Below, piece by piece: positions 1 through 11,995 of a DNA stretch of 64,000 bases. Source of the stretch: Eutypa lata (taxonomy: Eukaryota; Ascomycota; Sordariomycetes; Xylariales; Diatrypaceae); contig JAKULF010000003.1 of assembly GCA_022661535.1 (NCBI GenBank), forward strand, positions 3,162,001-3,226,000. Direction: 5' to 3'. Below the pieces are notes generated by a model. That model did not search any database. It saw nothing but the letters and a program-made list of their open reading frames with translations, and was not told where the DNA came from. The position numbers were made by a program, and so were the translations under genes. Every line of letters starts with the position of its first letter. Positions within the stretch are counted from its first letter, which is position 1.

Positions 1-1576
1 CGGGTTTTCAAGGACGTAGCATACCTACAGATTAGGAAGGTTGATGAGATTTTCTCTACTTATCTCACAAGCAGCGCATCATCCATTCTCAAACATCATA
101 GATAGCCATGTATTATTGTCAAGTCACCCACACTATTCCATCACCAGTCCCTCCCCCGGAGGTGAATAAAGTCATGAGAATGGATTTTGTGTTTCCATAT
201 AATGCTCGAGGTCGTCAAGAACTTCAGCCACAATCCAACCCAAACAATGCGAGAAGGACCATCTGATGCATGCAGTGACAAAGGCACTAGGGTATCTTCA
301 ACCAGTGATACGGAACTACGTCGGCGGCGGTACCAGCCTGCATTGGAACGCTACCTCGTTGTTACTGGCCTCTTTATCAGCCACCACCCCTACAGTTTGT
401 ACCAACCGAAACGAATCGGATACTTCGGTGCTTACATGCTTTTGGAAAGCGATGTCACTTAGTACGTATGCTCACGTCTTACAAAGATCTGCCTTGCGTT
501 TCTACCTGCCTACCCAGAATTTTTAGCTGCAGCGAAATTGAACGCGCCTAAACGCTTCTTCTACTCTCATAAATACCATCAGTGTCCTTGAACGAGACTT
601 TCTTCCCCCTGAGAAGAAAATAGCATTATGGGCATTGGGTTCCTATGCTTCGATGGGGATAAAACAGACGAAATATTTATGATACTATGAAAGGTAAAGA
701 TAAGAGTTACAACTTTGGCAACTTATCCGTCAGAACAATTCCTTATCTAGAGGTACATACGTGAAGTCCCCCTCCAACCAACTGCACTGGTCCATTCACA
801 TTGTGGATTGAATATTCATTCTCCATATTATAAGCCAAGCGCTAGCGCTAGCGCTGGTCGATCTCGTATCGACCCATCTTTTTATTCCTTGCCTACCAGA
901 TTCCTTCCTTTTTCTCACGACGTAGTGCAACGTCCCAAGCTGTAATTTCCACAGGTCACAATTTGGCATTCCTGTCAGAACCCAATGCTACCATCCTTAC
1001 GTACATACATATGTAGTTATATGTATATAAAGCACATATGGGTGGGGTCCAAGGTACCGCATCAATAAGGTGTCTACACCGCATCAAAGGAAAGAGATGG
1101 GTGAAAAGGGGCAAGGGGATATATCACGCCCCATAAGCCGTGGCTTCGTGGCATGGCACGCGGTCCCCAACCATGATGGTGGTTGAACGGTTCGGTCCGT
1201 CTTCGATCTTGTACCTTTTTTCTCTCTACTATATGCTACATATTCCGTAGGCACCGCGCCCCAATTCAGGAGTAGCGCGGCTCCAAGGAAGTCGTTAGTT
1301 CAGCCGGTCATGTTCTCGAACGAAGCCTTTCGATGCTGTTGGTTGGGACGCCATTTTTAGACATGCATTCTCAAGAAGATCCACAGGAGCTGGTGGATGG
1401 GAGCTCCTATATATTAATATATATCCCCACCTGTTCTAGCCTTGAGCTTGTTGTCTCGTGCGTAGCAACACATGCATGTTTTGTCACTCCTTCCAGTATT
1501 ACCCTGGATTTAATATAGCCCTGCTTTCATTAAGCATCAGGTCTCGGTTGGTGTGGATGAGACTTGCGGGGCCACG
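1..1576. other. Intergenic, left edge; upstream region of glyoxal oxidase
   Basis: No convincing gene seen. Short open frames exist, but none has a recognisable motif or composition unlike its surroundings. The stretch holds a perfect palindrome (838-855), a TATA-like run near 1021-1030 (gtatataaag) and an AT-rich TATATTAATATATA run near 1411-1425, about 150 bp before the oxidase start, that could serve as a core promoter. A gene crossing the left edge cannot be excluded. Confidence 0.5.
838..855. repeat. 18-bp perfect palindrome of AGCGCT/TAGC units
   Basis: The bases AGCGCTAGCGCTAGCGCT read the same on both strands and contain three AGCGCT hexamers. The site lies about 740 bp upstream of the WSC-glyoxal oxidase start. 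It could be a multimerised binding site or only a short tandem repeat. No function is known to me. Confidence 0.7.
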
Positions 1577-4432
1577 ATGTCCTTCAAAATGGAGGCAATA
1601 CGGCATAAATCAGTACATTTTTTCTTAATTTTATCTTCACTATCTCCATCATTAGCTCAAACCCCAACACTCACCGCAAATCCGATCAACAGCAATGCAG
1701 TGGACGCTCCCACCGCTCCTTTCCAGCCAGATTCTGTTGGCAACTACACCTGGTATGGATGCGAGACAGAAGCGACTAACGTCCGAGCCCTCAAGCTGTT
1801 CAACACCGATGATGACGCCATGACTCTTGAGATGTGTCGGGCTTTCTGCGACAGCAAGGGCACTATCTTCTTCGGTGTAGAGTACGGCAGGGAATGTTAC
1901 TGCGGTAACAAATTCGAGAAGGGGTCTGTCGATGCTCCTAGCTCGGACTGTAGCATGCCCTGTGCCGGAGACGCCACGAACTTCTGTGGTAACGGAAACC
2001 GGCTGTCAGTGTACCTCAAGGATGGAGCGAGCGCTCCTTCCCCGAGTCCGACTAGTTCTTCTGGTGGCTCGCTGCCCGCTGCCACTGGGTTCCCCGAGGG
2101 TTGGACCAACCAAGGATGTTGGCAGGATGGTCCTAATGGACGTATCATGCCGACTTACCAGGCTCCCGATGACTCTGACTTGACACAGCAGAAATGTGCC
2201 CAGCTCTGCTTCGACCAAGGTTATAGTGTTTCTGGGACAGAGTACTACGACCAATGCTTTTGTAGCAACGCGATCTACAACGGCGGCGTAGCTTCTCCTG
2301 ATGATTCCAATTGCGCTACACCCTGTGCAGGCGACGGCGACCAGATGTGCGGTGGTGCTGGCTACTTGACGATCTATTCCGATGGCATTCCTCAGACTTT
2401 TGAGCCACCGACCCCCCAGACGGGTGGTTTGAATGGGACGTGGACATACCAAGGCTGTTTCGATGATAACTTAAACAACCTGCGTACCCTTCCCTGGGCG
2501 CTGTACTTCCCTGATACGAATAGTGCCGAGTTATGCTTAGGCTTATGCGCTCAATTTGGCTATACCGCTGCCGGCATGGAATATGGCGAAGAGTGCTATT
2601 GTGGTGACCCCATCGACGTTGATAGTGCTGGTGCTACTAAGCATCCAGACAGTGATTGCAACATAGCTTGCTCAGGCAACGCCTCCTCTATCTGCGGTGG
2701 CGGTTCTAGGCTCTCAATGTATTATTGGACAGGACAGACGCCGCTCTACGTCTTCCACTACCCTACAGGTACCGCAGCAGGGCAATACTCCAATTTTATC
2801 GGTGGTGTTGTCACTCCCTTGATGACAATGGAGTCCATTACTGGGAAGATCACTTTCTTGGAGAAATACGGAACGGGTCCTGCAAACAGCACCGGCGCTT
2901 ACGAGCTCGACCCCAGCCTGACTGGCGACTTTGACGCCGCCTGGAGAGAGATGCACGTTAAGACCGATATCTTTTGCTCTGCAGGCCTCATCCTCCCTGA
3001 TAAGGGTGGTCGGCAACTTACCGTTGGCGGTTGGTCTCTTGACTCTACATTCGGCATCCGTTTATATTGGCCGGATGGGTCGGCTGGTGTTCCTGGCGTC
3101 AATGATTGGGAGGAAGATAACGCGAATCTTAGACTCCAACAGGGACGATGGTATCCGAGTGCCATGGTCATGACAAATGGATCTATTCTTGTTGTGGGTG
3201 GTGAAATTGGCTCCAATGATCGTCCCGTACCGACCCTCGAGATTCTCCCTCCTACTGGAACTGCACCCCTATACATGGAATGGCTGGAGCGTACTGATCC
3301 TAACAACGTAAGTATTGACTCCCCACCGTATTTTTCTTCAAATAGTACCGAGAAGTCATTGCAGGACCAGCAAGGAAGCCAAGACCCCAAATCACTACTG
3401 TGCTAGTTAGAGTCAACGATTAACTTTTCTATTCTTTTTAAGCTATACCCCTTTCTCTGCACCCTCCCTAGTGGCGGCATATTCGTTCAGTACTGGAACG
3501 AAGCCAGGATCCTCGACGAGGTTACCTTCGCCACCATCAAGACATTGCCCAACGCCCCGGGCGCCGTCACGGACAGCATGGCCGGGCGTACTTATCCCCT
3601 GGAGGGGACCTCGGTGCTGCTACCGCAGCACGCCCCTTACAGCGACCCCCTGGGGATCCTCATCTGCGGCGGCGCGACCACGGGCCACGCCGCGCTGGAC
3701 AACTGCGTCAGCATCGAGCCCGACGCGGCGAACCCGACCTGGACGCTGGAGCGCATGCCGTCCAAGCGCGTCATCAGCTGCATGGCGCCGCTCCCCGACG
3801 GGACGTACCTCATCCTGAACGGCGCGCACATGGGCGTGGCCGGGTTCGGCCTCGCCGACGACCCCAACTACAACGCCGTGCTTTACGACCCGGCGCGCCC
3901 CGTCGGCCAGCGCATGTCCGTCATGGCCAACACGACGGTGGCGCGCCTGTACCACAGCGAGTCCATCACGCTGCTGGACGGCCGCGTGCTGGTCACGGGC
4001 TCCGACCCGGAGGACGGCAAGCACCCGCAGGAGATCCGCGTCGAGGTATTCACGCCGCCGTACCTGCTAAACGGCGCGCCGCGACCCTCTTTCACAATCC
4101 AGGACAAGGACTGGGCGCACGGCCACACGGCAAGCTTCACGCTCGGTGCTGCCGCGCCCGCCGGCGCTATCCTCCGCGTCTCCCTCCTAGGCGCCGTGTC
4201 CAGCACCCACGGCAACTCCATGGGCGCCCGCACCCTGTTCCCGGCCTTCACGTGCCAGGGCACCGCCTGTACGGTGACTGCGCCCCCGAACGCATATGTG
4301 GCCCCGCCAGGCTGGTACCAGATATTCGTGGTGCAGAACGGCGTCCCCGCCGTCGGCACCTACGTGCGCATCGGTGGCGATCCGGCCTCTCTAGGCAACT
4401 GGCCGGAAGGCTTCCACCTACCAGGTGTTTAG
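1577..4432 (+). CDS. Secreted WSC-domain glyoxal oxidase (copper radical oxidase, AA5_1)
   Basis: Two exons, 1577-3307 and 3443-4432, joined in phase 0 across a 135-bp intron (GTAAGT...TTTTTAAG), give about 906 aa. A hydrophobic signal peptide ends near SPSLAQ. Three WSC domains follow (about residues 56-148, 175-268, 289-385), each with eight-cysteine spacing typical of this carbohydrate-binding module. The rest is a glyoxal-oxidase beta-propeller and a C-terminal DUF1929-like domain. Likely radical-copper residues by motif: Cys467 (FCSAG), Tyr526 (RWYPS), Tyr747-His748 (LYHSES) and His833 (STHGN). The known family reaction oxidises simple aldehydes to acids with release of H2O2, feeding extracellular peroxidases; the WSC part suggests attachment to wall or plant polysaccharide. 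In-frame ATGs occur at 1553, 1577 and 1589; 1577 gives the most ordinary signal peptide. Exon 2 is visibly more GC-rich than exon 1. Function of this copy is inferred. Confidence 0.93.
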
Positions 4433-5657
4433 TTAAAGCTTGAGGCTCTCGGGTTGCGGATTTGACGACTATTTGGTTTTATGATCTTAATGAGTAATAT
4501 TTAGTATGAAATGTCTGACTATATGGTCTTTGGGTAGGGTATGATGGGGCAGATCGGGTTTAAATAGGTATTGTTAGACCGCTCCTTTTGAGTTGAATTT
4601 CCGTAATGGTTTCATTATTCTACAAGTAGCTAGCGCACGAGGAGAGTCTGTGGGAGAGCTACGGGGGTATTCCTACATACCAATATAAACGCTGCAAATA
4701 GTTAACATGTTCAAGTGAAAGTCACGATGGACTTAGGCTTCCCATCATTAGTTCTTAGCAGGTCGTGTCAACAAACCCAATACTGCATTGTTTCTCTTGA
4801 AAATATTTATGCACCGTTGTCTTTCAAACATGTACTTACATACATAGTTAGCCGCCAACTTGGTGAAATCCAACCCGTTTTATGTAAAGGACGTCACTTT
4901 GGCCCTATTTCATCAAGTCGTCAGTGTCGTGTACATTACGTCCAAAACGTACCCGCTACTGCACGATGAAAACCCGCGCTGGATGGATTGGATGGAGAAT
5001 ACGAACTACGTAGTCATTCACCCATCAGTCCCACTCAGAGGCTTAGCTCTCACCCATGATATATCTTACTTAATCATGAGTATAATTTCGTGAGAAGGTA
5101 TGACGTTATGCGACAGGTTTAGCCTCGGGGCGATCTGTGCTTGCAGGGGGAGGTGGAGTCTACGGTCACTACCCGAGGTAGCCCTACATCTTGCAGTTCG
5201 GGAGAAGAATCCAGAGCCAGGGTCTTGGGTTGATACCCGCCTAGAGTCATGTGGACTTAAGTGGCTATATTCTTACTCGTGTAGCTTTTTTGTGACTTAT
5301 GTGACTCAGTCTCGCGGTCAACCGCTAGCTATGTAATGTACTTCGGGGCACTTCGGCCCCTAGATGGCTCGTGAGCGGTCAACACTCCTGGGCGAATCGA
5401 GGCAAAGCGCTTGACTATCCACAATGATTGGTTGCCTCTACAAGCGCAACAGGCCATGGTATAGGCATTTGACAGCCCAACCGTAGTCGGAGGCCGGATA
5501 TTGATGCCCAGGTACCTGCGTACATGGAATTGATAGTCGCCTACGTATACCTACATATACATATATCACATCGTCAAAGGCTACTCCCACACTAAGCTTT
5601 GTTCCGTACCTACCCTTCTTCTTCCCTCTTATCTCCAAAATTCGATCTTCGTTCGTC
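4433..5657. other. Intergenic
   Basis: No supported gene. Contains a short GC hairpin (5345-5360). The last about 100 bp before 5658 are pyrimidine-rich and look like an ordinary fungal promoter/leader. Confidence 0.5.
5345..5360. repeat. Short GC inverted repeat (hairpin)
   Basis: GGGGC and GCCCC flank a 6-nt ACTTCG loop, giving a stable small hairpin in the intergenic region upstream of the 2EXR-like gene. It is on its own and no role can be assigned. Confidence 0.5.
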
Positions 5658-6815
5658 ATGGCGATCACCAATCTGGAAAATCAGAACGCAAAGAATATCA
5701 AGAAGAAGACCATTTCTACACCAACACCATGTGAGCAGCAGAGCAGTCTATTCTTCCAGAAACTTCCACAAGAGATCCGGGATCTCATCTACTCTCATTA
5801 CTTTCACTCTACGCGACTTTCACACGGGGAGATACCCTTCTCGTGGAGCAGGAGGATCCGAGTCAAGACTGCGCCGAACGCACTCGCACTCCTCCGGACA
5901 TGCCGCCGTGTCAGGGAGGAGGTCGGGGCGAGCTGGCTAGGCCAGGTCTTCTTCAACTTCGAGGACTGCGGGTCGATGCTCGACAAATTTACAGCGCTCC
6001 CAACCGACACCCTGTCTAGGATACGACACCTGCGCATTCGTGGAGACACGCTGATGCCAAGTTTGCCCGGGTACAACCCGCACTACCGCCTGGCCTCTGC
6101 TCTCAAGCTGCTCCCGGGCCTCCAGCTAGACACGCTGACGGTCCTCCGCGGCTGCTCCGACGCTATCAGCTACGACACGCTGAGCGCTTTGATTGGCGAG
6201 AGCGACGGGTGGAAGGAGTTGCGCTACATCAGCCATACCTCGACGCTCCTTGGTTTCGCAAACCCAGCAGTGGATATCTGGGCGCCCGCCCCGCAAAATG
6301 ATTACATGCGAAAGCCTCAGCCAGAACACTGGAGGTCTATTCTCTTGCAGCGGGATGGCGCTTCCTCTCACCCGTCGGTCAATATTTATCGCTCAACCAA
6401 GGACAGAGAAGTCGGCTCGGTGATACGACAGGATAGCCGAGTACCGTTTGAGCAGAAACCTCCTGGAGCTGACAAGGATTGGTTCGCTGTCGAAGAGGAC
6501 GAGTCATTATGCGAGGAGGGTGAAAGCTACAAGGAACTGCTTATTGTCGCAAGAAGGGGCGAATATGTCGACTATCAAGAGAAAGAAGGATCCCCCTTCA
6601 TCAACAGAGACGTCCGCAAAGACATACCGGATATGACGTGGCAACAGATCAAGGAGAACTACATCGACGTGCCCAGGGAATTTGAGGAGGGCGATTACCC
6701 GAAAAGTGAGTTCGGTAGGGAGTGCAAAAGCCAACTCCCCGAGGTCGACCAGTACCATGATGTAGATGAATACATCTGGACTTTGTTCCACTTTGGCCTT
6801 GAACACCTGTGGTAG
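5658..6815 (+). CDS. 2EXR / F-box-like fungal protein, function unknown
   Basis: Single exon, 385 aa. Near residues 30-45 it has the pattern FFQKLPQEIRDLIYSHYF, the 'LPxEIRxxIY' motif of a fungal F-box-like group often annotated 2EXR or DUF7730. This is followed by the usual LLRTCRRVREEV helix and a repeated leucine pattern (HLRIRGD, LDTLTVLRG). The second half is charged and acidic (EEDESLCEEGESYKE) without a recognised domain. No signal peptide or membrane segment. Such proteins may be substrate adaptors or scaffolds, but the family has no single assigned activity. The ATG at 5658 follows a pyrimidine-rich leader and is the first good start in the frame. Confidence 0.75.
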   Translation: MAITNLENQNAKNIKKKTISTPTPCEQQSSLFFQKLPQEIRDLIYSHYFHSTRLSHGEIPFSWSRRIRVKTAPNALALLRTCRRVREEVGASWLGQVFFNFEDCGSMLDKFTALPTDTLSRIRHLRIRGDTLMPSLPGYNPHYRLASALKLLPGLQLDTLTVLRGCSDAISYDTLSALIGESDGWKELRYISHTSTLLGFANPAVDIWAPAPQNDYMRKPQPEHWRSILLQRDGASSHPSVNIYRSTKDREVGSVIRQDSRVPFEQKPPGADKDWFAVEEDESLCEEGESYKELLIVARRGEYVDYQEKEGSPFINRDVRKDIPDMTWQQIKENYIDVPREFEEGDYPKSEFGRECKSQLPEVDQYHDVDEYIWTLFHFGLEHLW

Positions 6816-8808
6816 ACAGCGGGCCTGATCTCACCTGTCGTCGACCCCCACCGAATAATTTCTGGCAAGTTGGGAATGAATACTAGATATTCATTCCGTG
6901 GTGTTTCAACATAAGTTCTATCCCGGTCACCTATTTATAAAATGATTTCTGGTTCATGGGCAAATGGAGATAGAGGAATCGGTAATGTCGGGGGCATGGT
7001 TGGTTCTAAGAAGGGAGGTTGACAAATTGCTTACGCGGTATGATATGGATGTCGTTATGAGGTATTAGGATTTCAAGTCGAAATCCTCTGTTATGTGTAG
7101 GTATGCTGTTTTTTTATTAAGCGTCTTGAATAGGATACCGGTTTATGATTTTATGCAGAGATTTTAGAGCCTGGGACATCCAGTTGATGTTGGGCCAAGT
7201 TTATTCAAGCGCTGAATCTTCAATACAAGCCCCAAGATTTCAAGTTAACTACGTCATTGTCGCTTTGGGTACAGGTGCCCACTATAGCAGATGATATGCC
7301 AATGGCTTAGTACTACTATATCATGTAGTATATCAGAAGAGGGGGAATGTGTTGTGAGAGTCCGCTATCATCGTCAACTTTGTGGTCATTTTGTATCAAC
7401 TTGCAGAGTGATGGCGCTTCGATGATGGAGCCCTTATCAGAATCATCACATCAACCCACCAATTGGAATCGGCCCAGCACGACCGAGCTGGCCAAAGGAT
7501 TTCACTAGCCTGTCGTGAAGCGTTGACTGTCAGGCGCACCTCAAAAATGTTTTCAGAGTTGTCATCCAATCAATACCCCTGTCTCTCCGCAAGGAACTTT
7601 CCTACGAACTCCTCCCGAAAAGGGGTCGGCTATAGCATAGCATCATCACTATAGAGCGTCCCACACTCGTGCATATTGTGGCTCTATATGAGAGAGGATT
7701 CAAGAACCATGGTTTACAATAATAAGATAATGATAGTTGCGCCAGCTCCTCTTCGACGACCCCATTCAGCTAGTTAGTTAATTCGTAGCTAGTCATTCGT
7801 AGACGAGGCATAGGACCTACTACATATGTTGACGCCTAAAGGCTACCTACTAAGCTGATGAACGGTCGTCGAAAAGGAGCTTTACGCATCAAATCCATCT
7901 ACCATGGTGTCTGCTCTTCGAGTATGCATAAACAGCATCGCCATTGTTCAAGGTAAGTCACTACAGTAGGGAACCAGTCGTCCGTATGCCCTATTCTGGG
8001 TATCCCGACATGATATCAAGGAGAGTTAAGCAACATGCGCTTGAAAGCAAACTATCTATCTGTTCTGGCTCACTGAGTGCCTCGGCTATTACTACGTACC
8101 GGGTCCTGATAAACATGAGGTGTTCGTGGGTAGCAATTCCACACGCGAGAAGCTAGTTATTCGTCGATGTCTTTATTCTAGAGAGACACTAGATAAGCGC
8201 ACTATACAGACAAAGAGAATATACTAATAATAGTACGGTAATACCCTCTCAAGGAGTTCAGGAAGCCCTATTGACTGACCTAACCATCACTGTTGCCAAC
8301 CATCTGGACCGAGGATTATATACATGAGAAACTAGTCTTGGGGTAAGGTAGCTAGCTCTATTGAGTGTTCCTCCAGTTCGATCACCGACTTCGGCTCATG
8401 GCCTATATAATCAGTAGCCTGAGGATGTCACTCTTAACGTCACTCCATAGGGCCAGCAGCTCGTCTTAGAGTGGGCGCAGCAGAACGGCCACTTATTATG
8501 GGGGATTGCAGCAGAGTGACGATCATTGGAGAAAACGTGGGTGACAGCTACATGCATCACACATGAGTCTCACAGCATACATATAGTGGAGAATCGGAAT
8601 TCAGCACTGTGATCACCCCTTCGTCATATAGCTTTGCACTTTGGGCATCGGGCCAGCTTCCCATCTCTCTGCATGGCAGCTGCAGTTTCTTGTGACTGAG
8701 GCATTGAACAGCCAAGATCACAAAGCCTTCAATACATCGTATTATAACACGCCAGAAGTTCGAACCAGTCCTGAGGGGACCCTGTTTGTCGCCCGTTGCC
8801 CTTCTTAG
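6816..8808. other. Intergenic, no gene seen
   Basis: About 2 kb without a supported coding region. Reading frames are short and broken on both strands, and composition is moderately AT-rich. No terminal repeats or transposon motifs were noticed by eye. Confidence 0.45.
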
Positions 8809-9087
8809 GCGGTCTCCTCGGGAACTGGGCACTTCGACTACGACGCCGCGATGATGCTAGGGCTTGGTCCCAACGCGGTGCTAGGCTATGCGCTAGATAC
8901 TAAATCCACTCAGGACGAGTGTCTTAAGGAGTTCGACTTCAGCATTACGGACGCGACCCATGCAAGACGTAGAGGTATTTCGCGCAACGGGAAACTTATG
9001 ATGGGGGAGGCAGCGGCGACCGCCGGCCTGGTCTTGACACGACAGCGGCGGCGACGAGATCATCCTGACCACAAATGGGAGGTGTGA
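8809..9087 (+). pseudogene. Gene-like coding fragment, unrecognised
   Basis: An open frame runs from a TAG at 8806 to the TGA ending at 9087. It is GC-richer than its flanks and protein-like: SGTGHFDYDAAMMLGLGPN, then YALDTKSTQDECLKEFDFS, then a basic Arg-rich tail ending in HKWEV. The coherent FDYDAA / GLGPNAVLGYALD / CLKEFDFSITDA run looks like a domain piece, but there is no obvious start, splice partner or complete domain, and the frame is isolated within 4 kb of non-coding DNA. The best reading is a decayed or truncated gene. I do not recognise the family. It could also be one exon of an undetected gene, or chance. Confidence 0.3.
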
Positions 9088-10757
9088 TTATTGGCGCCCA
9101 GTGGTGTGCTGGAACTTGAGTGGTCTAACTACCTACCAACGAGGTTTATTGGGATATGGCTCGCGGTGTGAAACCGGTGAGCGATTTCGAATTTGATATA
9201 TATGATTGCCTTCGCCACAATGATTTGAATCTGTTTCCTGCAAGTCCTAACTCACGATGAATTGGTTGGTCTATAGCGATATCCGTATTCTCGTAGTGAT
9301 TGCTAAACGCTTACTGTACTACCTTATTTCTCCACCTTACATTTCTCTGCCAAATACTGATGTATTACCACCAGCTTTTAGGCAACACCTCTATAAAGTA
9401 CCGAGAGCATAAATATGTATTAGATACCGACCGGGCTCATCTTCGTATATGTAAACTGGGCGTTCAATGGAGGGCGACGTTGCAGGATAAACAGATGGTA
9501 TTAATTGGTTGAAACCCTCGACTTCCTGATCATAACTAGTTACAGAGTGCAACAAGTCGCATTGGATCATCATCGTTCGCTGAATCAAGTCTCTTTGGGC
9601 TAGGCAATTGCAATCCGCCATGCTACCAGATGGGGTAATCAGAAGAATATTGTCAGGCTTCTACTCATATGATTTGACGACAAGAAGGAACATCGTTTTA
9701 CCATTTACAGGTAAGCTGCTTTATAAGGTCAGCCTGCAGAAGGATCGACGCGATCCCGGGTCTACGGCACTGAAACCCCTCATCTTAGGCAAACGTTCTA
9801 TGTATCTACTTACTTAACTTGCTAATTATAGCACCTACGTAGCTGGGACTCGAGATGTGAACGCTCTACGTCGAAATCGCTGTAAACTGTAACATTAATC
9901 GGCTGGGCACGCAGCATCGAAAAGAAAACGCCAACTAGTTTAGTTATATATCTTGCAAGTAGGTACAATACATGGGATGGATCCTAGTCGTCTGCTGACG
10001 GTACGGTACAGACTCCCTTGGAGGGTAGCTACTCAACATGATGGTGTCAGCCACAGCCCAGCCGCGGCTATTTTCTTTTCGCGACATGCATAATGCGTGT
10101 CTCATAATTGGCGTGTATGCTTCAATAGGATCCTCAGCCGTGGCCGGTCAGCCTGTGTGTCTCAGTGCTACGAAGTACTTACTGAACTGTAGAATGGACT
10201 ACGACGTCGTCGTGCATCCGGCGCACTTATATATACATATATGCCAACGTACGGGTCGCTACGGTGAGAAAGAGACAGACCGATTGATTTAATAAAGCCA
10301 TTACAGACATTTCCAGCTTCAAGATATATAGTATATCTCAGTAGGTAACTAGACATAACACTGAAAGAGATGATCCAAAATAGGTTTAACTCCATCGGAC
10401 TTTACATAGTATACTGCATTGTACTTCAAGCAATACGAGAGATGCAGCGTGGGCTTGTTTCAGGAAACGGCCACCTAGAGGCTAGTTACTAAGCACATTC
10501 CGTATATGGAATACGAACAACCTTCTCATTTGAATATATGCCTTTGAGGCTATTGAAAGTGATACCTAAATGTTTCTTCCGATCTTGTTATGTACGATAT
10601 GATCTCCGATTGGTATTCTGCGTGTCTTGCTTGATCTACCGAGGACGGTAGACCATCCATCCCGGATCTCATTCTCTCGCTAACTGACCCCTTGCTCTGC
10701 TCCCGTCCGTCCCTCCGTGAATACTACCTACCTACCTGACAACTGCCTAAGTATTAA
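9088..10757. other. Intergenic upstream of RTA1-like gene
   Basis: No supported gene. It ends in a pyrimidine-rich leader with CTACCTACCTAC just before the RTA1-like start. Confidence 0.45.
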
Positions 10758-11995
10758 GTGGTGACAATGACACCGTCGCTGCCGCCGCCGCCGCCGCCAC
10801 CACTACTTTCCGAGTGCAACTTCGACGATTGCCTGATCGCCTCGTCTCCTTACCGCTACAGACCGAACTCGCTGGCGAGTGGCATCTTCGGCACCATATT
10901 TTGCCTCGCGTTGATCGGGTGCCTGATCATCGCCGTTACCACCTCCCGAGGGCGCTGGCTCAACTTCACCGTACCCGTATGCCTTGCATGCGTCCTCGAA
11001 ATCATCGGCTACGGGGCGCGTCTAGGTAGCTGGGACGATCCCTGGGACGTGCGGCTGTTCGCTGTCTCGACGGGGTCCTTGACGGTCGCGCCGGCGTTCG
11101 TATCAGCTGGGTGTGTGAATTTTTTTATCTCTCGCTTTCGCAAGTTCCGGGGATAGCGGGATTCAATTTTATTCAAAAAAATTGAAATAGTGTTGATTAA
11201 GGTCATACATGATTAGTTATCGCTAATTTGAAAGAAAAAAAAAATAGAATCTACACGACCATCTCCCAGGCCGTTCCCGTCATCGGCACGGAGCATTCGC
11301 TGATCAGCCCGGTAAACTACTCGAAGCTGCTATTCGCGGACCTGCTCGGTTTCGCGCTTCAGGTCATCGGGCTCATAGTGGCGTTCTCAGATGCGTCGAT
11401 GTCGACGGGTCTGGGCTCGCTCGCAGCGACGGGCAGCGGCCTCATCGCCGCGGGTCTGGCAGCGCAGCTCCTATCACTATCGGCCTTCATGGTGCTGTTC
11501 GCCGCCGTGCTGGCACGGGCGTCGCTCGCGGCGCGCGACTTCGGCCTCACGACATTCCACGCTCACAGGATAGGCGGAAGGAGTAGAAGAGGCAGGGGCG
11601 GTGGTGGAAGAGGGAGAAGACCAGGCTACGTGCCACTGGGTTCCCGATTCATAACCTTCGTGGCTATCGTTGCCGTAGCCCTCGTCTGCCTGCTCGCCCG
11701 GAATCTCTACGCGGTCATGGCCATGAGCGACGGTCTCGGCGGGCCCGTTGCCGCTAATGAGGCCCTCTTTATCGGCTTCGATGGGCTCATGGTAGCTCAA
11801 GCTGTTATCGGCGTCATCGCAGTACACCCGGGACGCTTCCTAGATGAACGCATGCCGAAGACGAGTGGCGGCATGGGGTTTTTTGGGCTGACGTGGTGGC
11901 GGCGGTGGCATCATGGGAACCGGTCGCCCGTGTCAGGGAATGATAGTAATAACAGTAATAATGCTCATGCTATGCGGAACTGGACTTACAGATAA
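10758..11995 (+). CDS. RTA1-like membrane protein (putative lipid-translocating exporter family)
   Basis: Two exons, 10758-11110 and 11248-11995, join as VSAG|IYTT across a 137-bp intron (weak donor GTGTGT, acceptor AAATAG) to give 366 aa. The RTA1 signature is visible: YRYRPNSLASGIFG before the first membrane helix, CLACVLEIIGYGAR in the next, TVAPAFVSAGIY at the splice, and FADLLGFALQVIG later. About seven hydrophobic segments are expected. The loop RRGRGGGGRGRR is unusually Arg/Gly-rich, and the N-terminus starts with a run of eight prolines. Yeast relatives (RTA1, RTM1, RSB1) affect resistance to sterol-targeting compounds or move sphingoid bases; substrate here is unknown. Only the donor at 11111 keeps the frame with this acceptor. 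AATAAA-like sites near 12042 may end the transcript. Confidence 0.88.

Noticed and set aside
1897..3390. Long reverse-strand and alternate-frame ORFs across the glyoxal oxidase gene
   Set aside because: They mirror the real coding frame and have no motifs; the plus-strand frame carries signal peptide, WSC and oxidase motifs.
3620..4359. Minus-strand ORFs of 134 and 158 codons inside exon 2 of the oxidase
   Set aside because: High GC makes stops rare on the opposite strand; composition is that of a shadow frame.
8751..8775. Possible tRNA T-loop (GTTCGAACC)
   Set aside because: No flanking stem complementarity and no A-box at a suitable distance.
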